Below, one piece after another: positions 7,862 through 14,789 of a DNA stretch of 19,546 nucleotides. Location of the stretch: assembly GCA_030149685.1 (NCBI GenBank), contig JASLGI010000193.1:1-19546 (forward strand), given 5' to 3'. Position numbers and translations under genes: made by a program. The notes beneath the pieces were generated by a model, which did not search any database, had not been told where the DNA came from, and was given only the letters and a program-made list of their open reading frames with translations. The stretch comes from Bacillaceae bacterium. GTDB lineage: Bacteria > Bacillota > Bacilli > Bacillales_A > Planococcaceae. The first letter of the stretch is position 1; each line of letters starts with the position of its first letter.

Positions 7862-8311
7862 TTATGCATCGTAACGTTTCCAGCCACGACCTTGTTCTTT
7901 TTCTTTTGCTGGGCGTGCTTTTTGGAGTAAGTTAATTACAACTGTCCCCCACTGGACCGCTTGTGCAATTTTATCACTGTTTTTATTCGCTTCGTGAACA
8001 ACAGAATGTGATACTTCATTCATCGATGAATTTAATTCCCCTACAGATTTCCCGACACCTTGAAGTGCATCAAAAACAGTATCTAATTTTTCTGTTTTCC
8101 CTTGAATATCTGCCGTTAATTCATTCGTTTTATGTAACAATTCTGTCGTTTCACGTGTGATTCCTTCCATCTGACCTGAAACATCTTCCAATGTTCCTGC
8201 TACGATTTTAATCGTATCTTTTAATGACCAGAACATAACAGCTAAACTAATACATAATACTAAAAATCCAACTCCAGCAAGAAATGCACCAACATGTAAT
8301 AAGTTGATCAT
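7862..8311 (-). CDS. ytxG: YtxG, DUF948 membrane stress protein
   Basis: This 149-residue DUF948 protein has an N-terminal transmembrane helix (about residues 5-27, HVGAFLAGVGFLVLCISLAV). A cytoplasmic helical region follows with heptad-like spacing (DVSGQMEGITRETTELLHKT), probably a coiled coil related in pattern to chemoreceptor signalling helices. The molecular role is unknown. The start ATG is preceded by AAAGGGAGGGAT, a strong ribosome binding site. It is the first gene of a ytxG-ytxH pair with its own SigB-type promoter. Confidence 0.88.
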   Translation of the reverse strand: MINLLHVGAFLAGVGFLVLCISLAVMFWSLKDTIKIVAGTLEDVSGQMEGITRETTELLHKTNELTADIQGKTEKLDTVFDALQGVGKSVGELNSSMNEVSHSVVHEANKNSDKIAQAVQWGTVVINLLQKARPAKEKEQGRGWKRYDA

Positions 8312-8349
8312 TCATATCCCTCCCTTTCAAAATGATAGATAGTCTTTAC

Positions 8350-8375
8350 ATACCCTATTTTGAAGCAGACAAAAC
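8350..8375 (-). promoter_or_regulatory. SigB-type promoter of ytxGH
   Basis: On the minus strand, GTTTTG (8370-8375) and GGGTAT (8350-8355) are separated by exactly 14 bases, close to the SigB consensus GTTTAA-N13-15-GGGTAT. It ends 38 bases before the ytxG start. The orthologous ytxG operon of B. subtilis is SigB-dependent. Confidence 0.75.
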
Positions 8376-8384
8376 TGTTTGTCT
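8367..8384. repeat. Perfect inverted repeat over the SigB -35
   Basis: AGACAAA-ACTG-TTTGTCT, with 7-bp arms and a 4-base loop, overlaps the SigB -35 box and lies just after the murC stop. There is no T run on either side, so it is a poor terminator. It may be an operator or an mRNA 3'-end stabiliser for murC. Confidence 0.5.
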
Positions 8385-8400
8385 AGTTATTACGTTAGCA

Positions 8401-9714
8401 CTATTTAGAGTTTTTTTCCATGATGACTTCTTCAAAAGCTTTCGCATATTTCGGTACATCTCCTGCACCCATGAAAAGATATACACTTTTTTCATCATTT
8501 AAAAGCTTTGATGTCTCATCAATTTCTAGTTTTTCAGCTCCAGGAATCTCATGAATTAAATCTTCTACTGTTAATGTTCCTTTATTTTCACGTGCTGAAC
8601 CGAAAATGTCACATAAATATACATCATCTGCACGCTTTAGAGCTTCCGCGAATTCATCAAGTAATGCTGCTGTTCGTGTAAATGTATGTGGCTGGAAAAC
8701 TGCAACAACGCGATGATCTGGATATTTCTGACGAGCAGATTCTAACGTTACACGAATTTCTGTCGGGTGATGAGCATAATCATCTACAATTGGGATACCT
8801 GCAACATTTTTTTCTGTAAAGCGACGCTTCACACCACCAAATGTACGTAAACGTTCTTTAATCACATCTACATCAATACCTTCATAATGACAAGTAGCAA
8901 TTACTGCTAAAGCGTTTAACACTGCGTGGTCACCCGGCATCGGTATTGTAAATCGACTATAAAACTCATTACGAATAACGACATCAAACGATGTGCCTTC
9001 TGACGTCTTTTCAATGTTGCTTGCCGAAAAATCATTCATCGGATCGAATCCGTAATAAACCATCGGAACATTCGCTTGTATTTTTTGCAAGTTTTCATCA
9101 TCCCCGCATGCAATGATCGCTTTTTTCACTTGGCGAGCCATTGAATTAAACGCATCAAGGACATCATCTAAATCTTTAAAATAGTCTGGATGGTCGAAAT
9201 CGATATTCGTAATAATTGTATAGTCTGGATGATAAGCTAAAAAATGACGCTTATATTCACATGCTTCAAATGCAAAGTATTTCGCATCTTTTGAACCGAA
9301 TCCTGTTCCGTCTCCAATTAAATAAGCTGTGGGAGCTGCTCCATTCATCACGTGAGCGAGTAAACCAGTCGTTGATGTTTTCCCATGTGTTCCTGTAACA
9401 CTCACTGTCGTAAACTGATCCATATAGTCGCCTAAAAATGTATGATAACGGATTACTGGAACACCGATTTCGTGAGCGCGTACAATTTCTGGATGCGTAT
9501 CTGGGAAAGCATTTCCCGCAATGACAGTCATTCCTTCTTGAATATTTTTTTCATCAAAAGGAAGCATCGGAATATCTTTTTCTCGTAATGCTTCTTCTGT
9601 AAAGAAATATTTTTCTATATCTGAGCCTTGAACTTTATTTCCTGCATCATAAAGGATTTGTGCGAGAGCGCTCATCCCGGATCCTTTAATTCCTACAAAA
9701 TGGTACAATGTCAT
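8401..9714 (-). CDS. murC: UDP-N-acetylmuramate-L-alanine ligase MurC
   Basis: MurC adds L-alanine to UDP-MurNAc using ATP, the first step of peptide-stem assembly in peptidoglycan synthesis, in the cytosol. Motifs in order are the Mur N-terminal nucleotide-sugar loop [14 protein letters not shown] (about 7-20), the ATP loop [10 protein letters not shown] (from 108), [11 protein letters not shown] in the central domain and [10 protein letters not shown] (about 309-318) in the C-terminal domain. The length of 437 residues is typical (432 in B. subtilis). The ATG at 9714 follows GGGAGG with a 7-base gap; an in-frame upstream ATG at 9738 precedes that site and is not used. The sftA-like gene lies 92 bases upstream on the same strand. 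Confidence 0.96.
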   Translation of the reverse strand: MTLYHFVGIKGSGMSALAQILYDAGNKVQGSDIEKYFFTEEALREKDIPMLPFDEKNIQEGMTVIAGNAFPDTHPEIVRAHEIGVPVIRYHTFLGDYMDQFTTVSVTGTHGKTSTTGLLAHVMNGAAPTAYLIGDGTGFGSKDAKYFAFEACEYKRHFLAYHPDYTIITNIDFDHPDYFKDLDDVLDAFNSMARQVKKAIIACGDDENLQKIQANVPMVYYGFDPMNDFSASNIEKTSEGTSFDVVIRNEFYSRFTIPMPGDHAVLNALAVIATCHYEGIDVDVIKERLRTFGGVKRRFTEKNVAGIPIVDDYAHHPTEIRVTLESARQKYPDHRVVAVFQPHTFTRTAALLDEFAEALKRADDVYLCDIFGSARENKGTLTVEDLIHEIPGAEKLEIDETSKLLNDEKSVYLFMGAGDVPKYAKAFEEVIMEKNSK

Positions 9715-9806
9715 GTCGTTACCTCCCGGGACTTTCAATTCCCTACTAAAATTTGTCGTTTTTTTATAAGAATCTTATATTGTAATATTATTAATTATAC
9801 GGTTTT
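9715..9806 (-). promoter_or_regulatory. sftA'-murC spacer
   Basis: This 92-base AT-rich gap holds no coding sequence. It contains the perfect palindrome TATAAGAATCTTATA (9765-9779) next to a run of T/A, and several TATAAT-like hexamers on the minus strand that could drive murC. No clear -35 box is seen. Confidence 0.25.
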
Positions 9807-10904
9807 CTATACATTTCGTCTAGCTCGTTTTATTTTTTCCGCCATGTCTAATTTTCTTTTATCAGAAGACAGCATTAAAACGTTAAATGGTAATGTTCTT
9901 TCCTCTTCTGATTCTTGTTCTTCAGGCGTTTGTTCTTCGAGTGATTCTTCCTCTAGCATACCTTCTTCTAGTACTTGTTCATCAAGCAATTCTTCTTCTG
10001 GAACACCTTCTTCTAGTACTTGTTCGGCAAGCAATTCTTCTTCTGGAACGCCTTCTTCTAATACTTGTTCGGCAAGTGGTGCTTCTTCTAGTACATCTTC
10101 TGTTTCATCGATTAGTCGTTCTTCTAAATGTTCAACATTCTCCTCTTCGCCTTTCATTTCCTTATCTTCAACGAAGGAAGTATCTCCGTTCAACGTTTCT
10201 TCAATAGAATGTTCTTTTGAGATTATTAGCTCTTCTACAGAAGGTTCTCCATCATCTACTTCTTCCGACACGATTTCTTCTTGACGTTCTTCTGGAATTG
10301 ATCGTTCAAATGGCGTAGAAAGTTCTTCATCTTGCTCCTCTACATTACTTGAAGTTGGGAAAGTAGGCATCTTCATTTCTATCGGTTCATTCGAATAATT
10401 ATTTACTCGTTCGACTACGTCTTCTTCCTGTTCTACAAATAATGTCTGTTTCTCAGCATGAAGAGGAGTTAATTTCTCTTCGATTTGACCGATATCACTT
10501 GTCGATTGACCTTTTGGTTTCGTTTCAGCGACTCTTGCTTCACGCGCTTCTTTCGACAATTCCGGCATCTCTGGCTTTTTTCTCATTCCAAAAATTGGCG
10601 AAGGGACTTCAGATGGACGAAAAGCACGTGAAGGGGTAGGCGTATCCTTTTCTACTTCTCGTTCAATCACACGGGTATTCGTACGTTGACTTTGTTCAAA
10701 TTGTTGACGGCGATGGCGATTTCCTGGCCAACGTTCATTTTCATACAAAGGGACTGGACGATAAGAGGGGATTTCATCCGTCGATAAAATACGACGTTCT
10801 TCTGTCTCTTCTCGTACACGCGGTCGAATAGGTGTTGGGTGATCTTCCATAACTTCTTCACGTTCCTCTTCTGTTTCTTGCACAATTTTGTCAAACCAGT
10901 TCAT
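9807..10904 (-). CDS. SftA-like N-terminal/linker protein lacking the FtsK motor
   Basis: The 365-residue product starts MNWFDKIVQETEEE, resembling the soluble N-terminus of SftA (YtpT), the FtsK/SpoIIIE-type DNA translocase of Bacillus septa. A basic, low-complexity stretch follows (about 25-110), then a very acidic linker (about 190-335) with Glu/Leu/Val repeats. It ends TLPFNVLMLSSDKRK (338 on) and RARRNV, then a stop. PFNVxML is the segment that in SftA precedes the motor, yet no Walker A, Walker B or gamma domain follows, and only 92 bases separate the stop from murC. Position directly before murC also matches sftA. ATG 10904 has GAGGAG 7 bases before. This is either a relict of sftA or a stand-alone partner of a motor encoded elsewhere. 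The SftA link is from memory of the family. Confidence 0.65.
   Translation of the reverse strand: MNWFDKIVQETEEEREEVMEDHPTPIRPRVREETEERRILSTDEIPSYRPVPLYENERWPGNRHRRQQFEQSQRTNTRVIEREVEKDTPTPSRAFRPSEVPSPIFGMRKKPEMPELSKEAREARVAETKPKGQSTSDIGQIEEKLTPLHAEKQTLFVEQEEDVVERVNNYSNEPIEMKMPTFPTSSNVEEQDEELSTPFERSIPEERQEEIVSEEVDDGEPSVEELIISKEHSIEETLNGDTSFVEDKEMKGEEENVEHLEERLIDETEDVLEEAPLAEQVLEEGVPEEELLAEQVLEEGVPEEELLDEQVLEEGMLEEESLEEQTPEEQESEEERTLPFNVLMLSSDKRKLDMAEKIKRARRNV
9916..10095 (-). repeat. Tandem 45-bp coding repeats (acidic linker)
   Basis: Four 45-bp units lie head to tail: 9916-9960 (degenerate), 9961-10005, 10006-10050 and 10051-10095 (partly diverged). The two central units differ at 3 of 45 bases. 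They encode a 15-residue acidic unit of the type AEQVLEEGVPEEELL, so the repeats stay in frame and lengthen the linker of the SftA-like protein. Confidence 0.85.
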
Positions 10905-10938
10905 TCCGTATCTCCTCTCTTACAAACCATTTATCTTC

Positions 10939-10967
10939 ATTATAGCACGTTCTTTTGTGAGTTAAGT
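10939..10967 (-). promoter_or_regulatory. SigA promoter with extended -10
   Basis: On the minus strand a perfect TATAAT (10939-10944) is preceded by TGC, an extended -10 element. The -35 at 17 bases, ACTTAA, is weak, as is common with extended -10 promoters. It would start the sftA-like-murC transcript about 30 bases before the ATG. Confidence 0.6.
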
Positions 10968-11039
10968 GTTTCAATTCTATACCTTCTACTTACTATATCA
11001 AACTTCTTTCAAAGAATATATCTTCCTTCTTTTCTACAT

Positions 11040-11079
11040 AAAAATATTGAGCAAAACGATAAACGTTTCGCTCAATATT
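11040..11079 (-). terminator. Terminator after ytpR
   Basis: Arms AATATTGAGCAAAACG and CGTTTCGCTCAATATT pair over 16 bp with one mismatch around a 5-base loop. On the minus strand a TTTTT run follows. It lies 11 bases past the ytpR stop and insulates the sftA-like gene. Confidence 0.85.
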
Positions 11080-11089
11080 AGTAGGTTCC

Positions 11090-11701
11090 TTATTTATTTA
11101 GTTCGAATGGCTCGCCTGGTCGACGGTCTTCTTCTAAAACGAGAATTCCTTTTTGTCCGTCGCTTGGCAAATCAAGTTCGCTTGCTGAACAAATCATTCC
11201 AGAAGAGTCTACTCCACGAAGTTGTGCGTCACGAATCGCCATTCCTGAAGGCATGACAGCACCAACTTTTGCTACGACAACATTTTGTCCCGCATCAACG
11301 TTTGCTGCTCCACAAACAATTTGAACAGGCTCGCCTTCACCTAAGTCTACTTGACAAACACTTAATTTATCTGCGTTCGGATGTTTCTCTTTTTTCACTA
11401 CGTGACCGACAACAAACTTCGGTGAAAGATCAACATCTAATGTATAATCAACATCATTTTTCGTTAACGCTTCCTGTACTTGCTGTACGATTTCTTCTGT
11501 TAATTTTACTTTTCCTGCATCTTCTAATTCAACATATGTGGATGCGTTGAACAAGTTAAATCCGATCATCTCTTTAGATTTTTCACTTCGTAAAATAGCG
11601 ATATCTCCTACTTTTTCAACGACTGGTTCTCCTTCATACGTCGGGTCTAATTGAATGAGTAATACGTCACCTAAATGTTCTTTATTGTAAAATGCATGCA
11701 T
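11090..11701 (-). CDS. ytpR: YtpR, tRNA-binding-domain protein
   Basis: YtpR is a free-standing homologue of the EMAP-II/PheT N-terminal tRNA-binding OB-fold. The product (203 residues) has the YtpR N-terminus MHAFYNKEHLGDVLL. From about residue 95 comes the OB-fold, with VGHVVKKEKHPNADKLSVCQVDLG, IVCGAANVDAGQNVVVAKVG and a RGVDSSGMICSASEL close, all typical of this domain. Its in-vivo RNA target is not established. The start ATG is 3 bases after the ytpQ stop, with GGAG upstream overlapping that stop, so ytpQ and ytpR are co-translated neighbours. A strong terminator follows. Confidence 0.92.
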   Translation of the reverse strand: MHAFYNKEHLGDVLLIQLDPTYEGEPVVEKVGDIAILRSEKSKEMIGFNLFNASTYVELEDAGKVKLTEEIVQQVQEALTKNDVDYTLDVDLSPKFVVGHVVKKEKHPNADKLSVCQVDLGEGEPVQIVCGAANVDAGQNVVVAKVGAVMPSGMAIRDAQLRGVDSSGMICSASELDLPSDGQKGILVLEEDRRPGEPFELNK

Positions 11702-11704
11702 CGT

Positions 11705-12514
11705 TTATTCTCCTTTTGACTTGTCTCGCCCTTTTGCCATAATAAAAATCGGGTCGAGCTTTCCTTGATCGTAAATAAATGACAGTGATGTAATCGGTAC
11801 GCGTCCGACAGAGAAGAAATGCATCGCCATTTGTGCAAGCACATCATAACCTGTATCGTTGCGTAAGTCTCCGATAATGATCACATCTTGATGCGGAACA
11901 GAAACAGTCATATGACCTTCTATACGCTCTCGCATCTCTTTTAAAAATGAACGGTTTAATATACGCGTTGCATCATATCCATCATTGTGATTAATGAAAT
12001 AAAAATAGTTGCCTGCTACTTCATCTTTTTTGTATTCAATTGGTAAAGACTGCGCGCGGAATAAAGCAGATTCCATCATTTCATCACGTTGCATTCCGAG
12101 TTGCTCTAACACTTTTTCATCGATGATACGATACGTTTTCCCAAGATCTAACGCATAATAAATGCGCGTTTCAGCCGTATGGTCTTTCATAATGAATGGC
12201 ACGCCTGCTTTCGTCTCTTTCGGGAAAGAAGTCGAGCGGATGATCGGATAAATTGGCGCTTCTTTTTCCAATCCTTCTGAATGCTCAACTTCCATCGCTC
12301 GAAATGTTTCATCGATCGTATAAATGACTTCATCTAATGCTTTTTCGCCTTCTTGTTTATATTTACCGACAATGGCTGACAATCCGATTTCTATTCCTTG
12401 AAACAACTGTTTATGTTCTAAACGAAGACGTTCTTCTTTTCGATTGTATTCCCAAGTAAATCGGTCTTCTCCTAGACGTTCTTTTAAAACTTCGACGAGC
12501 TCGTTCGCTTCCAT
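11705..12514 (-). CDS. ytpQ: YtpQ, DUF1444 protein
   Basis: This cytosolic protein of about 269 residues belongs to DUF1444 (YtpQ) and has no known function. Family-like segments are the TIDETFRAMEVEHS stretch, the YPIIRSTSFP segment and IIGDLRNDTGYDVLAQMAMHFFSVGRVPITSLSF near the C-terminus. There is no signal peptide or membrane segment. The second of two close ATGs was chosen: AGGAG lies 7 bases before 12514 but only 1 base before 12520. A possible folded leader (12533-12595) lies immediately upstream. It forms a pair with ytpR, as in B. subtilis; the thioredoxin-like ytpP found next to it there is missing. Confidence 0.88.
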   Translation of the reverse strand: MEANELVEVLKERLGEDRFTWEYNRKEERLRLEHKQLFQGIEIGLSAIVGKYKQEGEKALDEVIYTIDETFRAMEVEHSEGLEKEAPIYPIIRSTSFPKETKAGVPFIMKDHTAETRIYYALDLGKTYRIIDEKVLEQLGMQRDEMMESALFRAQSLPIEYKKDEVAGNYFYFINHNDGYDATRILNRSFLKEMRERIEGHMTVSVPHQDVIIIGDLRNDTGYDVLAQMAMHFFSVGRVPITSLSFIYDQGKLDPIFIMAKGRDKSKGE

Positions 12515-12532
12515 CGTCATGCTCCTTTATTT

Positions 12533-12595
12533 TATAGTTAATCGCTCATTCCAATGTATTGAACGATCATTTTCGTTAATGATTTATCAACTATA
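12533..12595 (-). repeat. Inverted repeat in the ytpQ leader
   Basis: TATAGTTAAT (12533-12542) and ATCAACTATA (12586-12595) are complementary over 10 bases with one G-U pair in RNA. Between them lies a smaller hairpin ATCATT-TTCGTT-AATGAT. In the minus-strand RNA the 3' arm ends just before the ytpQ ribosome binding site. Confidence 0.35.
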
Positions 12596-12630
12596 AGTGT
12601 AATGAGAATGAAAGCGACTTGCAAACAATA

Positions 12631-13149
12631 TTACTTATGATGCATCTTGTAAGTAGCCTGTCCGTACAACAGCTCCAAAATTTCAACATACGCCTCTTCA
12701 CGCGTTTTCCAACGATTCGTAAAATAACCGAGCGCTCCGCCAGAAAATGTGTGACCTTGAGCTTTTGCATAAGATTTCAACACCGGTTGCAATTCATGCT
12801 TTCCTTCTATTACTTCGCAAACGACTTCATACGGTAATGGAACCGTTGCACCTCTTGCAACATATATACGACCGGACGGCACCTTTAACGCCCCCCAATT
12901 ACAGACGAAATAAGTTGCCCCTACTTTCGTTATACCACCTTCAAATCCGATACTATATGCCTCTTCTTCACTCGCTTGTTGCGCGCGATACATTGCCCCT
13001 TGCATCGTTTCTTCATCAGACATCGGTTGAGAAGAAACACCTGATGACACTTCCTTCGTTAGAACCGTTGCTTTTAATGAATGCTTTTGTAAAAACTGTT
13101 CAACTGCTCGTTTTTTCAACGCACTCGTTGAACCGAGTAGCCATTTCAT
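12631..13149 (-). CDS. DUF84 protein, probable inosine/xanthosine triphosphatase
   Basis: The 172-residue product fits DUF84 (YjjX-like NTPases), which hydrolyse non-canonical ITP and XTP to keep nucleotide pools clean. Matching elements are the N-terminal substrate loop LLGSTSALKKRAVEQF, the SGVSSQPMSDEETMQGAMYRA signature, the acidic GFEGG segment (about residues 69-73) and the C-terminal GGALGYFTNRWKTREEAY, where the family has G.iG.lT.G..tR. An expected YjjX-like length is about 170, so it is complete. The start ATG follows AAAGGTG. A strong hairpin (13171-13197) separates it from ytoP. Activity is inferred from family only. Confidence 0.82.
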   Translation of the reverse strand: MKWLLGSTSALKKRAVEQFLQKHSLKATVLTKEVSSGVSSQPMSDEETMQGAMYRAQQASEEEAYSIGFEGGITKVGATYFVCNWGALKVPSGRIYVARGATVPLPYEVVCEVIEGKHELQPVLKSYAKAQGHTFSGGALGYFTNRWKTREEAYVEILELLYGQATYKMHHK

Positions 13150-13170
13150 CGAATCACCTTTTTCATAAGG

Positions 13171-13197
13171 AAGAACTATCCGAATCGGATAGTTCTT
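13171..13197 (-). repeat. Strong hairpin between ytoP and the DUF84 gene
   Basis: AAGAACTATCCG and CGGATAGTTCTT form a perfect 12-bp stem with a 3-base loop. It lies 8 bases past the ytoP stop and about 10 bases before the DUF84 ribosome binding site. No T run follows on either strand, so it is not a classical terminator. It may stabilise the ytoP 3' end or tune translation of the next gene. Confidence 0.6.
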
Positions 13198-13204
13198 CTT
13201 GACA

Positions 13205-14284
13205 TTAACTATTTTCTAAAATTGTTTTTACAGTCGTTTGATCACATGAACGAACAAGTTGTTTTAATAACTCTTTTGCCGCTGCGTAATCATCCGTATG
13301 AATGATTGAAGCATGCGTATGGATGTAACGTGAACAAATACCAACAACAGCACTTGGAATACCACTATTGGCAATATGTACTGCCCCTGCATCTGTTCCA
13401 CCTTGTGAAACGAAGTATTGGTAAGGAATATCATGTGTTTCAGCCGTATCTAAAATAAACTCTCGCATTCCTCGATGTGTCACCATTGAACGGTCAAAAA
13501 TACGGAGAAGCGCTCCTTCACCTAACTGACCGAACTCATTTTTATCTCCTGATGCATCGTTTGCTGGACTAGCATCTAATGCGAAGAAAAGGTCTGGTTG
13601 AATCATATGTGCTGCTGTTTGCGCACCGCGAAGACCGACTTCTTCCATGACGTTTGCCCCCGAGTATAAATGGTTTGGTAATTTTTCATCTTTCGTCTCT
13701 TTCATCAATTCGAGTGCGAGACCACAACCGTAGCGGTTATCCCATGCTTTTGCCATAATTTTCTTATCATTTGCCATCGGCGTAAATGGTGAAAATGGAA
13801 TAATTTGTTGCCCTGGACGAACGCCCATATTGTTCATCGCATCTTCTTTATTATCTGCACCGATATCGATGAGCATATTTTTGATTTCCATCGGCTTTGC
13901 TCGTTGGGCATCTGTTAATAAATGTGGTGGAATCGAACCGATTACTCCTGGAATAGGACCGTTTGTTGTATAAATATTTACGCGTTGAGCGAGTAATACT
14001 TGGCTCCACCAACCGCCGAGCGTTTGGAAACGTACCATCCCATTATCAGTGATTCCTGTCACCATAAACCCTACTTCATCCATATGACCTGCTACCATAA
14101 TTGTTGGCGCATTTTCATCTTCTGAACGACGCACTCCATAAATACTTCCGAGACCATCTTGAATAATCTCGTCTGAATACTTCTCAAGCTCTTGACGCAT
14201 ATAGTCACGAACCATATGTTCATTCCCTGGTGCGCCCGGTAATTCTGTTAATGTTTTAAACATTTGTAATGTTTCTTTATTCAT
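13205..14284 (-). CDS. ytoP: YtoP, M42-family glutamyl aminopeptidase
   Basis: M42 peptidases are cytosolic dinuclear-metal aminopeptidases, usually dodecameric, that trim short peptides; members were formerly called endoglucanase M. The 359-residue product has every metal and catalytic element: H67 in [10 protein letters not shown]182 in WDNRYGCG, the EE pair in [11 protein letters not shown], the aspartate in ALDASPAND and the C-terminal histidine in RYIHTHAS. The GGTDAGAVH stretch is also typical. The ATG follows AAAAGGAGG, an ideal ribosome binding site. A probable SigA promoter lies at 14328-14357. ytoP is divergent from ytzB. Peptide substrate preference cannot be read from the sequence. 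Confidence 0.94.
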   Translation of the reverse strand: MNKETLQMFKTLTELPGAPGNEHMVRDYMRQELEKYSDEIIQDGLGSIYGVRRSEDENAPTIMVAGHMDEVGFMVTGITDNGMVRFQTLGGWWSQVLLAQRVNIYTTNGPIPGVIGSIPPHLLTDAQRAKPMEIKNMLIDIGADNKEDAMNNMGVRPGQQIIPFSPFTPMANDKKIMAKAWDNRYGCGLALELMKETKDEKLPNHLYSGANVMEEVGLRGAQTAAHMIQPDLFFALDASPANDASGDKNEFGQLGEGALLRIFDRSMVTHRGMREFILDTAETHDIPYQYFVSQGGTDAGAVHIANSGIPSAVVGICSRYIHTHASIIHTDDYAAAKELLKQLVRSCDQTTVKTILENS

Positions 14285-14327
14285 TCCGAATCCTCCTTTT
14301 GTTATTTATCGAACGGAACTCTAGTTT

Positions 14328-14357
14328 ATTGTAAGCTATTTTTATCATTTTGACCAA
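14328..14357 (-). promoter_or_regulatory. Probable SigA promoter of ytoP
   Basis: On the minus strand TACAAT (14328-14333) is 18 bases from TTGGTC (14352-14357), or 17 from TGGTCA. The -10 matches 5 of 6; the -35 is moderate. It lies about 40 bases before the ytoP start. Confidence 0.5.
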
Positions 14358-14368
14358 CGAGTAAAAAG

Positions 14369-14398
14369 TTGACGGTTATTTATTTTTTCATTTATGAT
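14369..14398 (+). promoter_or_regulatory. SigA promoter of ytzB
   Basis: TTGACG (14369-14374) and TATGAT (14393-14398) are each 5 of 6 to consensus and 18 bases apart, ending about 35 bases before the ytzB ATG. Confidence 0.65.
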
Positions 14399-14433
14399 AC
14401 ACTGAGAGTAGGATAAAAAAGGAGGCGGATACA

Positions 14434-14751
14434 ATGAAATGGAAAGATTTCGCACTTGGCATCGTTGCTGGTGTTGCAGCTGGCGCGGCAGCGTACGCTT
14501 TAACACAAAAATATACTGAACATACTCCTGCAGATGACGTTCTCGAAAACGTAAAAGAAGCGTTTTCAAAAGAAGGTCCTATCGATGGTTCATGGATCGT
14601 CATGAAACCTGAGCAATACGATGGACTTATCGCTCCGATGAACGTTTACCGTGGTGGTATTTCACGTATGCGCGATGGCCAATTAGAACAGTTCGAATTT
14701 TTAGCAGATGCTAAAACAGGTACTGTCGTTAACGTTGAACAAACAGCATAA
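14434..14751 (+). CDS. ytzB: YtzB-like PepSY-type membrane-anchored protein
   Basis: The product has 105 residues. An N-terminal hydrophobic, Ala/Gly-rich helix (about residues 7-23, LGIVAGVAAGAAAYALT) with Lys just before it should anchor or export the protein. The rest is a small PepSY-like domain ending FLADAKTGTVVNVE, the typical last strand of that fold. PepSY domains often restrain peptidases, which is suggestive beside ytoP, though YtoP is cytosolic and this domain probably is not. ATG 14434 is preceded by AAAGGAGGCGG, 6-8 bases away. The gene has its own promoter (14369-14398) and ends in a terminator shared with ytnP. Confidence 0.85.
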   Translation: MKWKDFALGIVAGVAAGAAAYALTQKYTEHTPADDVLENVKEAFSKEGPIDGSWIVMKPEQYDGLIAPMNVYRGGISRMRDGQLEQFEFLADAKTGTVVNVEQTA

Positions 14752-14752
14752 C

Positions 14753-14788
14753 AAAAAAGTCGCTTCCTCTAGGGTAGCGACTTTTTTT
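14753..14788. terminator. Bidirectional terminator between ytzB and ytnP
   Basis: AAAAAAGTCGCT and AGCGACTTTTTT pair over 12 bp around an 11-base loop, giving an A-run/T-run terminator usable from both sides. Confidence 0.9.
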
Positions 14789-14789
14789 A

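Noticed and set aside
9916..10095. Regular 45-bp repeats resembling a CRISPR array
   Set aside because: Units abut directly with no spacers and encode an in-frame acidic repeat.
9628..10284. Plus-strand open frame of 218 codons rich in Ser, Cys and Thr
   Set aside because: It is the antisense of the acidic GAA/GAG-rich linker and of the murC start. The Ser-rich composition is a by-product, and no ribosome binding site precedes it.
12747..13202. Plus-strand open frame of 151 codons opposite the DUF84 gene
   Set aside because: It is antisense to a recognisable family protein, with no ribosome binding site and Leu/His-rich shadow composition.
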